From Saprospiraceae bacterium (GTDB lineage: Bacteria; Bacteroidota; Bacteroidia; Chitinophagales; Saprospiraceae), in NCBI GenBank assembly GCA_020630955.1, contig JAHDIE010000001.1:35911-99910 (forward strand): a stretch of DNA of 64,000 nt. The letters are read 5' to 3'. Position numbers and translations under genes: made by a program. This document shows, in pieces, positions 17,270 to 25,327 of this stretch (its first letter is position 1; every line of letters starts with the position of its first letter). The notes below the pieces were generated by a model. The model made no database searches. It was not told where the DNA came from and saw nothing but the letters and a program-made list of their open reading frames with translations.

Positions 17270-17665
17270 TTAGTCTCTGAAAATAGAATAAACTCCAACA
17301 ACAAGACCTACAAGTATAACTATTGGGGCCAATAAGGTCCTTCTGGTAGAATAGATAATGGATTCATCCCAGGTATTACTATCTGGCATATCTCCTCCCA
17401 TCATCAATAACATTCCTAGCATTATAATGCCAAATGCTGCAGCAATGAAGAGGTAATTATTTCTATTAAAAAGTAACTCTTGAGTTGCAACATTTGTCCG
17501 GCTTGACCGATTTGTCTCAAAATTTCCTACGTTCGGTTTTGATTTAACTACAACCTTTTTCTTCGAACTAGCTACTCCTGTATCAACAATCTTTTTGTTT
17601 GAGTTTTTTTTAGACGAGTCTCCTTGATTGGTGGAAATGATTTTTTTGGATTTATCCTTTGCCAT
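17270..17665 (-). CDS. DUF3098 membrane protein
   Basis: A 131-residue protein with a Lys/Ser-rich N-terminal tail (about residues 1-65) and two C-terminal transmembrane helices (about 70-88 and 108-128) joined by a short loop with MGGDMPD and W. This is the DUF3098 pattern, often found in Bacteroidota between ftsX and uppP. I chose the ATG at 17665 (MAKDKSKK) over the longer frame. No ftsX lies upstream; a divergent secreted-protein gene takes that place. It probably leads the uppP-truB-gldAFG operon. Function is unknown. Confidence 0.85.
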   Translation of the reverse strand: MAKDKSKKIISTNQGDSSKKNSNKKIVDTGVASSKKKVVVKSKPNVGNFETNRSSRTNVATQELLFNRNNYLFIAAAFGIIMLGMLLMMGGDMPDSNTWDESIIYSTRRTLLAPIVILVGLVVGVYSIFRD

Positions 17666-17815
17666 CTTGCTGTTTGTTACGATACAAAAATAACAAATCA
17701 TCATGATTCCTTATTCTATATTGCTTTTTTTCTACCAAATCCATTGATAATCAGGACGTTTGACATCTTTAGTTCGATATCAATACTAATTAATTGTTAA
17801 GCGCATAGCGGATTA

Positions 17816-17846
17816 TTGGCAATTTTGGTGTGCTAGTATATCTTTA
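17816..17846 (+). promoter_or_regulatory. Possible Bacteroidota-type promoter
   Basis: A TTG at 17816 is followed about 20 bases later by TATCTTTA at 17839, one base from the TAnnTTTG -7 consensus of Bacteroidota, with a leader of about 18 bases to the ATG at 17864. The match is by eye only. Confidence 0.35.
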
Positions 17847-17863
17847 CTCAACAAATAACAGCT

Positions 17864-18442
17864 ATGGTCAATAGAATATTAATATTTGGATTTTTGGCGC
17901 TTACCGCAAATGTCTCCCTTGCTCAACAACAACTTAGGAATTCTTCATTTGAAGATGAACCTGCGGATGCAACCATGCCAATGGGATGGTTTGCCTGCGA
18001 AGATGCAACGACTCCAGATATTTTACCTGGTTATTGGGGTGTATATGCAGAGGCGAATGATGGTGATACTTATGTAGGATTGATCACAAGAGGCAATGGA
18101 ACTTTTGAGGCCATTGGCCAAAGACTACCTGAAAAATTAGAAAAAGGAGGATGCTACGAATTCTCCTTAGATCTTGCGCATTCAGATAACTATTCTGGAT
18201 ACAATAAACCCGTAAAACTTAGAATTTGGTTGGGGGATAAAAAATGTCAACGAGATCAAATGATTTTTGAAAGCAAAACTATTGATAATGCAGACTGGGA
18301 ATCATTTAAAGTTGACTTTAAACCTACTTCAAACAGCAAGTATATTTTTTTAGAAGCATACTATCAATATGAACAGTTTAATCACAAAGGAAATATATTG
18401 ATAGACAATATTTCGGTGATTGCTGATTGTTCAAGGGTTTGA
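17864..18442 (+). CDS. Secreted beta-sandwich (carbohydrate-binding-like) protein
   Basis: A 192-residue protein with a Sec signal peptide (residues about 1-20, VSLA|Q). The mature chain resembles the jelly-roll galactose-binding-like modules common in Bacteroidota: it begins LRNSSFEDEPAD...GWFAC, contains GGCYEFSLDLAHSDNY, and ends with GNILIDNISVI. There is no sorting tail, membrane anchor or catalytic motif. Three to four Cys may form disulfides. It probably binds glycan or protein in the envelope. Family assignment is by fold pattern only. Confidence 0.65.
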   Translation: MVNRILIFGFLALTANVSLAQQQLRNSSFEDEPADATMPMGWFACEDATTPDILPGYWGVYAEANDGDTYVGLITRGNGTFEAIGQRLPEKLEKGGCYEFSLDLAHSDNYSGYNKPVKLRIWLGDKKCQRDQMIFESKTIDNADWESFKVDFKPTSNSKYIFLEAYYQYEQFNHKGNILIDNISVIADCSRV

Positions 18443-18463
18443 TAAATATTCCAAAATTAAGTA

Positions 18464-19294
18464 ATGACAAAAGTCTTCCCCATTGATATTCAAGGACACA
18501 GAGGTTGCCGGGGATTGCTACCTGAAAATACCATTCCTGCTTTTCTTCAGGCATTAGCATTAGGCGTTACAACCTTAGAATTGGATGTTGTAATTACTAG
18601 AGACAAAGTGGTGGTGGTGTCCCACGAAGCTTTTCTAAATCATGAAATTTGTAGTGACCTTTCGGGAAATAGGATTCTTGAAGCAGAGGAAAGAAACTTT
18701 AATATTTACAATATGGATTTTCAGGAATTGATTCAATTTGATTGTGGATTACTAAATCACCCTCGATTTCCTAATCAAAAAAATATTCCTGTCTCAAAAC
18801 CTTCCCTTCAAGAAATGATTACTGAATGCGAACAATATGCATTCAAAGAAAATCGTATTGCACCAAATTACAATATAGAAATAAAAAGAACCAAGGATGG
18901 CGATCATGATTATCATCCTGATTATATTGAGTTTACGGATCTTGTAGTTGAACAGATTCGACAATCTGCAATTGAAAACAGAACTACCATTCAATGCTTC
19001 GATCTTGAAGTCTTACAATATTTAAAAGAAAATTATCCCAATCAAAAACAGGTTCTTTTAATTCACAATGATAAATCAATCGATGAAAATATTGATGAGT
19101 TGAGGCATCTTCCCCATGCTTATTCTCCTTATTTTGAATTGATTAATAATCATACCGTTAAATTTTGTAAACAAAACAACATTAAACTTATACCTTGGAC
19201 AGTCAATGAAACCACTGATATGAAAAGACTAATCAGTATGGAAGTTGATGGAATCATTACTGATTACCCTGATCGTTTAATCCAATTATTTTGA
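18464..19294 (+). CDS. Glycerophosphodiester phosphodiesterase (GDPD family)
   Basis: A 276-residue TIM-barrel phosphodiesterase that cleaves glycerophosphodiesters to glycerol-3-phosphate and an alcohol. Catalytic signatures are GHRGCRGLLPENTIPAF (the HRG...ENT motif), LELDVVITRDKVVVVSHE with the metal-binding Glu/Asp pair and second His, and NIEIKR. The C-terminal IPWTVNETTDMKRLISMEVDGIITDYPD is the usual closing motif. There is no signal peptide, so it appears cytosolic. It follows the secreted sandwich protein by 21 bases, and they may share a transcript. Confidence 0.93.
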   Translation: MTKVFPIDIQGHRGCRGLLPENTIPAFLQALALGVTTLELDVVITRDKVVVVSHEAFLNHEICSDLSGNRILEAEERNFNIYNMDFQELIQFDCGLLNHPRFPNQKNIPVSKPSLQEMITECEQYAFKENRIAPNYNIEIKRTKDGDHDYHPDYIEFTDLVVEQIRQSAIENRTTIQCFDLEVLQYLKENYPNQKQVLLIHNDKSIDENIDELRHLPHAYSPYFELINNHTVKFCKQNNIKLIPWTVNETTDMKRLISMEVDGIITDYPDRLIQLF

Positions 19295-19453
19295 AATTTA
19301 TTCTTTGATGGATAAGTATTACTAATCTGTAAGATTTGTATCAATAAAGGATTCAATGATAACCGTAAATCACATTTTCAATAATAAATTATTAATTTGT
19401 CTTACGCAATAGCCATTCTCGATTTATTTGGCTTCACATAACCTCAAAATTTA

Positions 19454-21991
19454 ATGTCAATGAAACAAATTTTTCTTCTTTTCGTAGCCTTATTATTTTC
19501 TTTACCTCTATTTTCTCAAGCTAACTCTATTTTTGAAACAGCCACTAGTATAAGTGCTTCAGGCTCAGCTCCTGATGAGAGTGCATTACTTGATATCCAA
19601 TCCACTGAAAAGGGCATATTGATTCCCCGTATGAACTTAAGTCAACGTGATTTAATAGTCAATCCGACACAGGGTCTTTTGGTTTACCTCACAGACAACA
19701 ATCAATTTTCCTTTTGGGATGGCACTGAATGGCAAATAGTTGGACATGATGATTTAGGCGATCATCTAGCTTCTCAAACCTTAAATCTTGCTGGTCAAGA
19801 TATTACTAATGCAAACACGGTTATTGCAAACTCTTTTGTTGGAGATGGCTCAGGTCTAACCAATGTTCCTGGTGATGTAGATTTTCTAAGAACTGATGGA
19901 CAACCAGCCACGAATATCAATGACAATATTTACACAAATGGAAACATTGGTGTGGGAACAAATGGTCCTTCATTTCCTTTAGACATTCAGGGAATGCATG
20001 GAGAAAGGATTCGCACATATGCTTTAGATAATTATTTTGCGGGTCTCTTAGCGAAAAACAACTCTAGGGAATTTTTTATAGGCATACAAGGTGGTTGGGA
20101 AACCAATGATCTTACTTCAGGGTTTCATATTTATGACAATACCGCTGGTCAAAGGCGTTTTGTAATTGACGAAGATGGGGATGTAGGTATCGGAGCATCA
20201 AACCCCAATGCAAAGTTACATATCAATGGAGATTTTCGTTTGGTTGATGGCTCTGAAGGTTCGGGCAAAGTATTAACCTCGGACATAAATGGGTTTGGAT
20301 CATGGCAAACATTGGTAGATAATGTCAACGATGCAGATGCAGATCCTACCAATGAGTCCATCACCAGCGCGATACTTAATGGCACTGATTTAGAAATAAC
20401 AGAAACAGGTAATTTAACCACAGTTGATATGAGTGGGCTGTTGGATGAAGATTGGAGTTATTCTTCAGGAAGTGGGAATACAGGTGCTGTTCATCATCTC
20501 GGAACTGTTAGTACAGGTATAAATTCTCCTACAGTCAACGGAGCCACCTACCGTTTTTTATCGGATCGTCAAACTGACGATGCTGCATCTATAATGGGAC
20601 TAAATGAAACATCAAGCGGAATATTAGGACTCTGGGATGATTCTTTTCCTGACCTGGACTTACCGCAGGTCCAATCTGCCGGCGTTTTTGGATATTGTCC
20701 AGATGTGAATAATACTAATCGAGCAGCAATATATGGCTACACAGGAAACAGTGAAGGCGATGCCTATGCAGGTATTTTTCAATCGGTAGGCACAAATGCT
20801 CAGAATAATTACGGTATTTATGTAAATGCAGCTAATAGCACAAACGAAAATTATGTTGGTTACTTTGAAGGAGAAAAAAGTTACTTTGAAGGCAAAATAG
20901 GTATAGCTAATCTTTCACCAGCTACTGCATTAGATGTAAGCGGAACCATACTTGCTGGGGCACAAAGTGCAACCATGAATAACCCAAGCCCAAATGGAAA
21001 TGAAGGTATAATTATGCCTGGATTAGACTCTGATTATATAGTCAGTGTTCAAGATGGAAATGGCAGAGTGCAACACAAATGGAATGCTTCTTATGGAACC
21101 AATGAAACCTTTTTAGTTGGAGGAGAAGATGCTTTTTTTATTGATTTAACAGGTAATGTATTATCTGATAACAGTCCATGGATCGAATTTAAATTTGCAG
21201 ACGGAGAATTGGCTACGGAAGGGTCAGCAATATCTTGGGATACCCAAATGATAATTAACCAAATGGGAGAAGTTGGAATCAACGAGACTAGTCCTGATGA
21301 TCGCCTACATGTAACGGATGGCGGAAATGGCACAAGAGTTCGCTCGGAGAATTCAGGCAACGGCTGGGCTGGTTTTCTTTCCAAAAATACCATTGGTGAA
21401 ATTTTTATGGGCCTTCAAGGATCTTTCGATGCAAACCCAGGTGAATTTCATATTTACGACAATGTAGCAGGAGCAAGAAGGATGGTGATAGATGATTCAG
21501 GAAACATTGGAATTGGCATAAATAACCCATCTGTAAAACTTGACGTAAATGGTTCAGTAAATTGTACAGGCGGTACCTGTAGTTCTGACCAAAGATGGAA
21601 GAAGGATATCCAAACATTGACAAATACACTTGACAATATTGAGAAACTTAGAGGAGTTTCTTATCAATGGCGGAAAGAAGAATTTCCAAATAGAAACTTT
21701 AATAACAAACCCCAATTAGGTCTAATCGCTCAAGAGGTAGAAAAAGTCTATCCTGAACTAATTATGGTTGACAATGAGGGATTTAAATCCATGGATTATA
21801 TGTCTTTTACTGCAGTTCTTTTAGAAGCAGTTAAAGAACTTAAATCTCAGAATGAAGATTTAAATAAACAAGTTGAATTCTTAAAAGAAAATAATGATGT
21901 ACTTGAATCCAAGATTTCTGAAATTGGTCAAATGAAAGCCCAATTGGATAATCTTGAAAAACTTATTGAAAATACTCAAAGCAACAACTAA
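19454..21991 (+). CDS. Large secreted protein with C-terminal S74 (tail-fibre) intramolecular chaperone domain
   Basis: An 845-residue protein with a signal peptide (about residues 1-21, LFSQ|A). The body contains repeated short blocks typical of beta-helical fibre proteins (GNIGVGTNGPSFPLDIQG, GDVGIGASNPNAKLHING, GNIGIGINNPSVKLDVNG). From about residue 710 there is a Peptidase_S74 domain (CSSDQRWKKDIQTL ... LGLIAQEVEKVYPELI), which in phage tail spikes trimerises and self-cleaves at a Ser. A coiled coil closes the protein. This is a Bacteroidota surface fibre, not phage. No T9SS sorting tail is visible, so its route beyond the periplasm is unclear. Confidence 0.85.
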   Translation: MSMKQIFLLFVALLFSLPLFSQANSIFETATSISASGSAPDESALLDIQSTEKGILIPRMNLSQRDLIVNPTQGLLVYLTDNNQFSFWDGTEWQIVGHDDLGDHLASQTLNLAGQDITNANTVIANSFVGDGSGLTNVPGDVDFLRTDGQPATNINDNIYTNGNIGVGTNGPSFPLDIQGMHGERIRTYALDNYFAGLLAKNNSREFFIGIQGGWETNDLTSGFHIYDNTAGQRRFVIDEDGDVGIGASNPNAKLHINGDFRLVDGSEGSGKVLTSDINGFGSWQTLVDNVNDADADPTNESITSAILNGTDLEITETGNLTTVDMSGLLDEDWSYSSGSGNTGAVHHLGTVSTGINSPTVNGATYRFLSDRQTDDAASIMGLNETSSGILGLWDDSFPDLDLPQVQSAGVFGYCPDVNNTNRAAIYGYTGNSEGDAYAGIFQSVGTNAQNNYGIYVNAANSTNENYVGYFEGEKSYFEGKIGIANLSPATALDVSGTILAGAQSATMNNPSPNGNEGIIMPGLDSDYIVSVQDGNGRVQHKWNASYGTNETFLVGGEDAFFIDLTGNVLSDNSPWIEFKFADGELATEGSAISWDTQMIINQMGEVGINETSPDDRLHVTDGGNGTRVRSENSGNGWAGFLSKNTIGEIFMGLQGSFDANPGEFHIYDNVAGARRMVIDDSGNIGIGINNPSVKLDVNGSVNCTGGTCSSDQRWKKDIQTLTNTLDNIEKLRGVSYQWRKEEFPNRNFNNKPQLGLIAQEVEKVYPELIMVDNEGFKSMDYMSFTAVLLEAVKELKSQNEDLNKQVEFLKENNDVLESKISEIGQMKAQLDNLEKLIENTQSNN

Positions 21992-21997
21992 AATATC

Positions 21998-22057
21998 AAA
22001 CACAATGACTGAGAGTCAACCGATTAATTTATTAGTTGATACTTAGTCATTGTGTTT
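21998..22057 (+). terminator. Inverted repeat after the S74 fibre gene
   Basis: A perfect 13-base inverted repeat (AAACACAATGACT at 21998 and its complement at 22045) starts 7 bases after the stop codon. The 34-base spacer holds a second small pairing (TCAAC/GTTGA). There is no long T-run, so it could be a terminator or an mRNA 3' stabiliser. Confidence 0.5.
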
Positions 22058-22187
22058 ACTATCCTATCTAAAAAACTAATAACTTACGCCCAATTGCAAA
22101 AAATGGTATTGTAAAATTATTATCCGGATTCCTTACAAATCATTTATGTGAACCTTGATTATTTTGCTATATTAAAAATAACCAACA

Positions 22188-23135
22188 ATGCCCGTTATTA
22201 GTGACACCAAATACTTCCCACCATTGGTTTTCAGAAATGGACATTTTAATACAATCTATCCACCATTTTTTCGAAAACAAGAAAAACTAGGATTTACCCG
22301 AAGAAGAATAGAAACTCCAGATGAAGACTTCCTCGATATTGATCTCTTTCTTAAGAACAATAAGAAGGCCGTTTTTCTTTTCCACGGATTGGAAGGAAGT
22401 TCAGAATCACAGTATATCCAGGCGGCATCAATAGCACTCAGCAAAATAGGGTTTGATATCATTGCGATAAACTTTAGGGGATGCAGTGGAGAAGCAAATA
22501 ATCAATTGATCAGTTACCATAGTGGCTTTACTCAAGACATGAAATTGGTCATTGATACCTTTTCTGATAAATATGACTCAGTATCATTAATAGGTTATAG
22601 TCTTGGCGGAAATATGGCATTAAAATATGTGGGCGAAGATCCTGCAAAGGTTCATCCAAAGGTGCAGAAAGTTATTGCGGTTTCAGCTCCGGTTCACCTA
22701 TCTGACGGATCCAAACAATTGCAAAAACCCATGAATTATTTTTATACAAAAAATTTCCTTAAAACCTTAGGAAAAAAAATTGTAGAAAAGAACAGAAAAT
22801 TTCCAAATCAGATCGACATAGAAAAACTTCCAACCGTGAGATCTATCTGGGATTTTGATGAATTTTTTACTGGACCCATCAATGGATTTGATGGGGCTGA
22901 AGATTACTATGCCCAATCTATGTCTTTGCAATTTATTCCAGATATAAAAACAGAAACTCACTTAATCAGTGCATTGGACGATCCATTTTTATCAACCAGC
23001 TGCTACCCATTTGCAGAAGCTCAACAATCCAAATTCTTTCACTTCTATCCCACCAAGTATGGTGGTCATGTAGGATTCTATCAAAAGGGAAATAAATATT
23101 GGTTAGAAAGTAAGCTAGTTGACATTTTAAACTAA
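22188..23135 (+). CDS. Alpha/beta hydrolase, YheT-like
   Basis: A 315-residue cytosolic hydrolase of the YheT/EMB8 group. The nucleophile elbow is GYSLGGNMALKY, the acid is likely Asp in SALDDPFLS, and the catalytic His is in GGHVGFYQ near the end. The N-terminal FRNGHFNTIYPPFFRK and VFLFHGLEGSSESQYI are typical of this group, where they precede the oxyanion-hole region. The length fits. The substrate is unknown; homologues are esterase-like. It is monocistronic with gaps on both sides. Confidence 0.9.
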   Translation: MPVISDTKYFPPLVFRNGHFNTIYPPFFRKQEKLGFTRRRIETPDEDFLDIDLFLKNNKKAVFLFHGLEGSSESQYIQAASIALSKIGFDIIAINFRGCSGEANNQLISYHSGFTQDMKLVIDTFSDKYDSVSLIGYSLGGNMALKYVGEDPAKVHPKVQKVIAVSAPVHLSDGSKQLQKPMNYFYTKNFLKTLGKKIVEKNRKFPNQIDIEKLPTVRSIWDFDEFFTGPINGFDGAEDYYAQSMSLQFIPDIKTETHLISALDDPFLSTSCYPFAEAQQSKFFHFYPTKYGGHVGFYQKGNKYWLESKLVDILN

Positions 23136-23255
23136 TATTCAAGGCATCCCTCACAAAAACTCATCTTCTTCATTGTATAAGTATTATTGAGCTTAACTTT
23201 GATCTAGGTACAGTTGATTGGCTTTAAACTCGTCGTCACTTAAGAGGACTAAATT

Positions 23256-24563
23256 ATGGCGTACAAAAAGGAATATGTTGAATCCAAATATCCATTGCAA
23301 AACAACGGATTATACTCCCATCTCCAAAATCAACTAGAAATACAAAATGCTATACTTCAGTTTGCAAAAAAACTGCTTCAGTTAGAAACTACCGAAGATA
23401 TTGTTTGGGCCATCACTGAAGATATTTTTCAAAAAATAAACTTTCATGATTGTATTATTTATCTAAAAGATGAAGACAGCCAAAAATTTGTTCAAAGAGC
23501 GGCACATGGACCAAAAAATCCAAGTCCAAAGCAAATAAAAAATCAACTATCGCTTAATATTGGTGACGGTATTGTAGGACATGTTGCTAAAACAGGAGAG
23601 CCAGAAATAATTGGTGACACCAGGAAAGACCCTAGATATATTGCAGATGATCAAATCAGGCTATCTGAAATAACAGTTCCCATATTATCAAATGAAGAAG
23701 TCATAGGTATCATTGATGCAGAACATCCCGAACCAAACTATTTTAATGAACAGGATCTGGAGTACTTAAAGCTCGTCGCCTCCTTGTCAGCCGTCACTTT
23801 AAAAAACGCTTTGGTGAAGGAGAATTTAGAAAAAGAGATCACAAAAAGAACATTCAAATTAAAAAGTGCACTAGAGAGCCTGCAAAAATCCAATGAGGAC
23901 TTAAAAAACTTTGCTCATGTAATTTCGCATGATCTAAAGCAACCTTTGAGAACAATCAACGCTTTTATTACCCTAATACAAAGAAAAGAGATCGAATTGA
24001 GTGAAAAATCAAAAGAATATTTTCTTTTTATTTCTGAAGCATCAATAAGAATGCAAAATGTAATAAATGGATTGTTGCATTTTTCTAAAGTTTCCAACTT
24101 GGATAATGATCAACAATTATTCGATCTTAATATTACAATTAAGAGTATTATTGAAGATTTAAAATATCATATAGAGGAAACAAACACACAAATAAAATAT
24201 AAAGCATTTCCGAAAATTTTTGGGTTTGAAATTCTTATCAAACAAGTTTTCCAGAATATCATTGCAAACGCCATCAAATTTAGAAAGCAAAATGTCGCTC
24301 CTGAGATTATTATTAATCATAAGGAAAATGAATCACATCATATCTTCACCATTACGGATAATGGAATCGGAATTAAAAAAACTTATCACAAAAAAGTTTT
24401 TGACATGTTTGAACGATTGCACTCTGATAAGGAGTACGAAGGAACCGGCATGGGATTAAGCTTTTGTAAAAAAATTGTAGAAAGACACCAGGGCACCATA
24501 ACAATAAACTCAAAGGGTCTAAATACAGGGACTTCTGTACAATTTTCAATTTCAAAAGACTAA
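23256..24563 (+). CDS. Cytosolic GAF-domain sensor histidine kinase
   Basis: A 435-residue protein without membrane segments. A GAF sensor domain (about residues 30-190, with DGIVGHVAKTGEPEIIGDT) is joined by a short coiled coil to a HisKA dimerisation domain with phosphoacceptor His in HVISHDLKQPLRTI, and then a HATPase_c domain (N box NIIANAIKFR, G1 DNGIGI, G2 GTGMGLSFCKKIVERH). It senses an unknown cytosolic ligand and phosphorylates a response regulator. No regulator gene is adjacent, so it is an orphan kinase. Phytochrome-like kinases share the DLKQPLR box, but no chromophore domain is seen. Confidence 0.92.
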   Translation: MAYKKEYVESKYPLQNNGLYSHLQNQLEIQNAILQFAKKLLQLETTEDIVWAITEDIFQKINFHDCIIYLKDEDSQKFVQRAAHGPKNPSPKQIKNQLSLNIGDGIVGHVAKTGEPEIIGDTRKDPRYIADDQIRLSEITVPILSNEEVIGIIDAEHPEPNYFNEQDLEYLKLVASLSAVTLKNALVKENLEKEITKRTFKLKSALESLQKSNEDLKNFAHVISHDLKQPLRTINAFITLIQRKEIELSEKSKEYFLFISEASIRMQNVINGLLHFSKVSNLDNDQQLFDLNITIKSIIEDLKYHIEETNTQIKYKAFPKIFGFEILIKQVFQNIIANAIKFRKQNVAPEIIINHKENESHHIFTITDNGIGIKKTYHKKVFDMFERLHSDKEYEGTGMGLSFCKKIVERHQGTITINSKGLNTGTSVQFSISKD

Positions 24564-24637
24564 CTATAAAAACTTCAAATATCAGCTAGAATAGGTTAAG
24601 AAATACAAAACAAAACTTAATTTTGTCAAAATTTCTT

Positions 24638-25327
24638 ATGAAGCCATATCACATTCTATGTTGTCTGAGTATCGTTTTGGTAATTTTTTCTTGCAAAAAT
24701 GATTCTAGCCCAGAATATTGGACCATGGAACTTATTGAGGTCCATAGTGTCATCAATAAAAATAATGAAGGAACCAAAGGTAATCTCACATTTAAAGAAA
24801 CCATAGTAACTGATGCTGATGGTAATAAAAAAGAACATTGGTATTACAATCGAGACAAACAACTAACCACCTTCGAAAGATATATTTACCAAGATGGAGA
24901 TGGCATGCCTTATAAATCAAACTTTTATGATTACAAAGATTCTCTTTTGAGTTACTACATATTTAGCTACGATGATCTTGGCAATAAAATTCAAACCAAT
25001 TCTTATGATGCATCCACCAAAGATTTATTAAGGGTTGAAACATTCGAATATGATAAAAACAATAACAGAATAGGCAGAGAAATTAAAACTGCGGCAGGGC
25101 AATTGGTCAGGCAGTATGAGTTTCGATTTGATAAAAATGGAAATGAAAGCACCTACAAAGTTTATGATGGAGATGAAAAATTATTGCTTGCTGAATCCTT
25201 CAGCATAGTCAAAAGTGATAAAAATGGATGGACAGAACAATGGAGTTTTAGAAACGATAAACCAAACACAATAAAGACAAGAAAATTTGTCAATTTTTTA
25301 CCAAAGGAAATTACAGAAGTTAGATGA
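24638..25327 (+). CDS. Lipoprotein with MORN/YD-like repeats, overlapping leuS
   Basis: A 229-residue lipoprotein of unknown function. I chose the ATG at 24638 (MKPYHILCCLSIVLVIFSC), which gives a lipobox with a Cys at about position 19, over an upstream TTG. The mature part is built of Tyr/Asp/Gly-rich beta-hairpin repeats, for example FSYDDLGNKIQTNSYDA, FEYDKNNNRIGREIKT and FRFDKNGNESTYKVYDG, like RHS/YD or antitoxin-type wedge repeats. Its stop codon overlaps the leuS start as ATGA. Pairing an envelope lipoprotein with a tRNA synthetase in one translational unit is odd and probably reflects operon convenience. Confidence 0.7.
   Translation: MKPYHILCCLSIVLVIFSCKNDSSPEYWTMELIEVHSVINKNNEGTKGNLTFKETIVTDADGNKKEHWYYNRDKQLTTFERYIYQDGDGMPYKSNFYDYKDSLLSYYIFSYDDLGNKIQTNSYDASTKDLLRVETFEYDKNNNRIGREIKTAAGQLVRQYEFRFDKNGNESTYKVYDGDEKLLLAESFSIVKSDKNGWTEQWSFRNDKPNTIKTRKFVNFLPKEITEVR

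Noticed and set aside
19454-21991. Prophage tail-fibre region
   Set aside because: Signal peptide present and neighbours are housekeeping genes; no phage structural or integrase gene.
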